Shown: positions 61,392 through 64,000 of the stretch, piece by piece | Layout: each line of letters opens with the position of its first letter | How positions within the stretch are numbered: the first letter of the stretch is position 1 | Assembly (NCBI GenBank): GCA_009760855.2 | Contig: WPIO01000029.1 | Span: 3,008,501-3,072,500 of the forward strand | Reading direction: 5' to 3' | Source: Cristatella mucedo | Taxonomy: Eukaryota; Bryozoa; Phylactolaemata; Cristatellidae | DNA length: 64,000 bases | Translations under genes and position numbers: made by a program | Notes under the pieces: generated by a model | What the model was told of the DNA's origin: nothing | What the model saw: the letters and a program-made list of their open reading frames with translations, nothing else | Database searches by the model: none

Positions 61392-61620
61392 TAAGGGGCT
61401 CGAACTTTTAAAAACCCAGGTAGTAGGTTCGTGTCCTCCAGCTGAAAATTCTTCATTGCCATCTGCAAGAAGGGTGATAAGGCTCTTCTCGGCTATATAA
61501 ATGATGCTGCTGGATCAGCTGACTGGTTTTTTTTGAGGTTCAGCCATAGTACCAAATTCCCGGCTACGCTCTCGGACTTTAGGTTCGAATCCTGAATGAA
61601 TCGCTCTCTACATTTTGGTT
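61392..61620 (+). mobile_element. tRNA-derived SINE remnants
   Basis: Two B-box-like cores, GTAGGTTCGTGTCC (61424) and TTAGGTTCGAATCCTG (61580), with a family B-like tail (GATAAGGCTCTTCTCGGCTA). Diverged. Confidence 0.6.
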
Positions 61621-62164
61621 ACTGAATTCCTACTGCAGGAAACCTTGGGACCGTTTCATAGTCAAACACGAGGGAGCTCAGGTGGGCAGGTGTAAGGACC
61701 GCCCAGCCCTGTAGCTGATTCCCCTAAAAACGGGATAACTCAATTCGTCGACCGTGCGAGTAAGCGAACCGCCTAGCATTAGTAATAGAGGAGAACGGAC
61801 AATATTTCGAACTTGCTCATGCCCAATGCAGTTGTGCTTGTTGACAAGTGATAGTTTAGCTAGTGGAGCCCCTCTTGATACCTGGACTCAGCCCACCCAG
61901 GCATTCCAAAGTGGTAGTGACTTCGTAAACGAGAAACTTCACCGTGAAACACGTCCTCTTGTTTCGAATACTTTTCTTTGCACGCATTATACATAGTTAG
62001 AAAAAATGAGCCAGAAGGTCGTCTATTGTATTATTATTGTATTTATTATTATTATATATATATTATATTATTGTATTATTATATATTTAGATCGAGTGAC
62101 TAACTACCACCGACTCAAGTACCAGTACGCGTAACAGAAGTCCGACAGCTATTTGTAAGTCCGA

Positions 62165-63147
62165 GTACCATGAGCGCTTCTCATGTCGCCTGGGCATCTG
62201 CACTGGCACTGCCCTGCAATGTTTCAGGTCCTATCTCAGTGGGACCCTACAGAGTATTGATGTGAATGGACAAAGATCCTCTGAGGAGCCTCTGAAATAT
62301 GGGGTACCTTAGGGCTCCGTGCTAGGTCCGGTTCTTTTCACGGTTTATACTCTGCCTCTTGCTGATGTGATTGCCAAGCACAATCTAGGCTTTCACTTCT
62401 ATGCGGATGACACTCAGTTGTACCTTTGCTTTGATCCCTCCCCGCCTTCGAGCACCTCAAATTCTCTCAACTCACTTGCTGCATGTATTGATGACATCCG
62501 CACATGGATGGCAGTAAATTTTCTAAAACTAAATGACGATAAAACTAACTTACTAGTTATGGGCAAATCAAGCGTGACTCAGAAATTGGAAAGGCTGGTG
62601 CTGGAGGGTCAAAATTGGCTCTGCCAGCATATCTCCTGTTGAATCAGCTCGAAATCTAGGTGTCATGTTTAAAAGTGACCTCTCGTTAGACGACCGCATC
62701 AGCTCCACAGTCAAGTCTGCCTACTTTCAGCCACATAAGGTTGCTAAAATTCGGGCTTGTTTAGATAAGGATACCATGTCCAAGTTGGTCCATGCATTCG
62801 TGACATCCCGTCTTGACTTTTGTAACTCACTGCTTGCTGGCCCACCGGCATGTGCAATCAGGCGATTGCAGCTGGTGCAAAACTCAGCAGCCAGTCTTGT
62901 CTGTCGTGAGCGTCGCAGTTGCCACATCGCACCACTTCTCGCTGACCTGCACTGGCTCCCAGTCAAGCAACGCATCGACTTCAAGGTTTTGTCGCTCACT
63001 TTTAGGTCACTTCATTCTATGGCTACAGCCTGTCTCTCAGATCTACTCCCCACCAGGCCAAGCATCGTACCACCCGCTTTTCGGAATCCAACAGTCTACC
63101 AATACCTCGTACAAACCTCAAATCCTTTGGAGACCGTGCATTTAGTT
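62165..63147 (+). mobile_element. CR1/L2-like LINE fragment lacking both ends
   Basis: RFSCRLGICTGTALQCFRSY (62170), [20 protein letters not shown] (62310) in frame with [10 protein letters not shown] (intact YADD, 62400), [76 protein letters not shown]. Youngest-looking copy. Stops inside the RT end at ~63147, with no 3' UTR or (TTA)n. Confidence 0.92.
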
Positions 63148-64000
63148 TATCTAATCGTCCAAATCCTCCATCAGTCCGTCCAATCCGTCCGACGCGGTGG
63201 GGATGAGGCCTCGCACGCAGAGCAGAGCGGAGTGGGCGGCCTGAGGTCGGCTCGCATCGAAGTCTCGAGGTTTCGCCATTCGGACCGTCCCAATTGCTCT
63301 CGAGCTTCGGGTGCACTTTGAGTTTCAGCTTTCTGAATGGGAAAATCCGGGCGAGTCTTTTTCGCAGACCAGCTGCTGGGATATCGTTGTGGGCGCGGTC
63401 CAGTCGCTAGCGCTCGTGCGGCGCGGTGCGCGTCAATACAGCACATCGAGCTAGCGTCTGGCGTCGCGCGTCGCCCTAAGGTAGCGCAGACTTTTGTCGA
63501 GCGGCTAGCAGACGAGTAGTCGCAGCGCACGCAGCCGACGCAGCTGCAGCGCCCGCTCGAGGCTTCCACCAGGCTCGCCTCGGGACGTCGCTCCAGCTCT
63601 TCGGGCGTCTTGGGCTACGGCGCGGCGGCGGCGCGCGCTCGGGCTGAGGCGCACAGTAGCACTCTCGAGCTGCGGCACGCTAGAGCGAAAAGCAGCTTGC
63701 CCGCGCCGCCGCCGCCGCGCGATCCCGGCTCGCAGCCAGCCGGATAGCAAACGGCGGCAATGAAATCCATAGGCGAATGGTTTGCTAGCATTAAAAGAAA
63801 TGTCCCCCTTTGATGCTTGGCTCGTAAATCAGCGATTACGGGTGGCGACTTGCAGTTAGTTTCAATTATCGTTCGGCCGATGCGCTGGCCACGATGCACT
63901 TTGATCGCTGCGCATAGAGACAGATACTTGTCGTAAACGACTCGGCTGCGGCGGCGGCAGAGTGCATACCTCAGACGTAGGCGTCTCTCGCCATTGCGGA
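63148..64000. other. GC-rich block, role unknown
   Basis: Clearly more GC- and CpG-rich than the rest, with GCGGCG and GCCGCC runs at 63620-63720 and 63945-63960. Open frames exist on both strands but none shows a recognisable motif. Could be a promoter/first-exon region of a neighbouring gene, or unrelated sequence. Confidence 0.4.

Noticed and set aside
63337-63899. Open frames of 60-130 codons on both strands in the GC-rich end
   Set aside because: GC-rich DNA has few stop codons; no family motif, splice pattern or start context supports them.

Overview
This is a 64 kb piece of an animal (metazoan) nuclear genome, most likely an invertebrate. The genes are split by many GT-AG introns. Introns and spacers are full of simple repeats, CR1/L2-like LINE fragments, tRNA-derived SINEs, hAT-like MITEs and decayed Tc1/mariner copies. 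I could not place the species. No bacterial-style operon, CRISPR array, rRNA gene or intact tRNA gene was seen. Introns and spacers carry most of the repeats.

Three protein-coding genes were rebuilt exon by exon; their reading frames close across every proposed splice junction. (1) On the minus strand, from 26305 down to 1300 and continuing past the left edge, lies a NEDD4-type HECT E3 ubiquitin ligase: a C2 domain, four WW domains and most of the HECT domain in 19 exons (697 codons seen). The catalytic-cysteine C-lobe would lie left of position 1, and the exons 5' of 26305 were not found. (2) On the minus strand, 43972 to 35782, is CIAPIN1/anamorsin, the cytosolic Fe-S assembly protein, complete in six exons (324 aa). 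(3) On the plus strand, 44099 to 58761, is TPX2, the spindle assembly factor that activates Aurora A, complete in ten exons (796 aa). CIAPIN1 and TPX2 are head to head, with only 126 bp between their start codons, which is probably a shared promoter.

Layout: 1-1225 decayed Tc1/mariner copy; 1300-26305 the NEDD4-like gene, whose introns hold LINE, SINE and MITE copies, a 740-bp foldback element, a 33-bp perfect hairpin and a 250-bp (AT)n tract; 26306-35781 a spacer with an older LINE, long (CT)n tracts and Tc1 debris; 35782-43972 CIAPIN1, with a 4.4-kb last intron holding a LINE that is itself interrupted by a MITE with a clean 8-bp target duplication; 44099-58761 TPX2, with a LINE, a SINE and a 62-bp triplicated repeat in intron 1; 58762-62150 spacer; 62165-63147 a LINE fragment that stops abruptly; 63148-64000 a GC-rich block of unknown role.

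The three genes act in separate processes (ubiquitination at membranes, cytosolic Fe-S cluster assembly, mitotic spindle assembly). I saw no convincing undescribed biochemical system. The most interesting signals are the shared CIAPIN1/TPX2 promoter, the foldback element, the hairpin, and a SINE family whose 3' tail copies that of the resident LINE.
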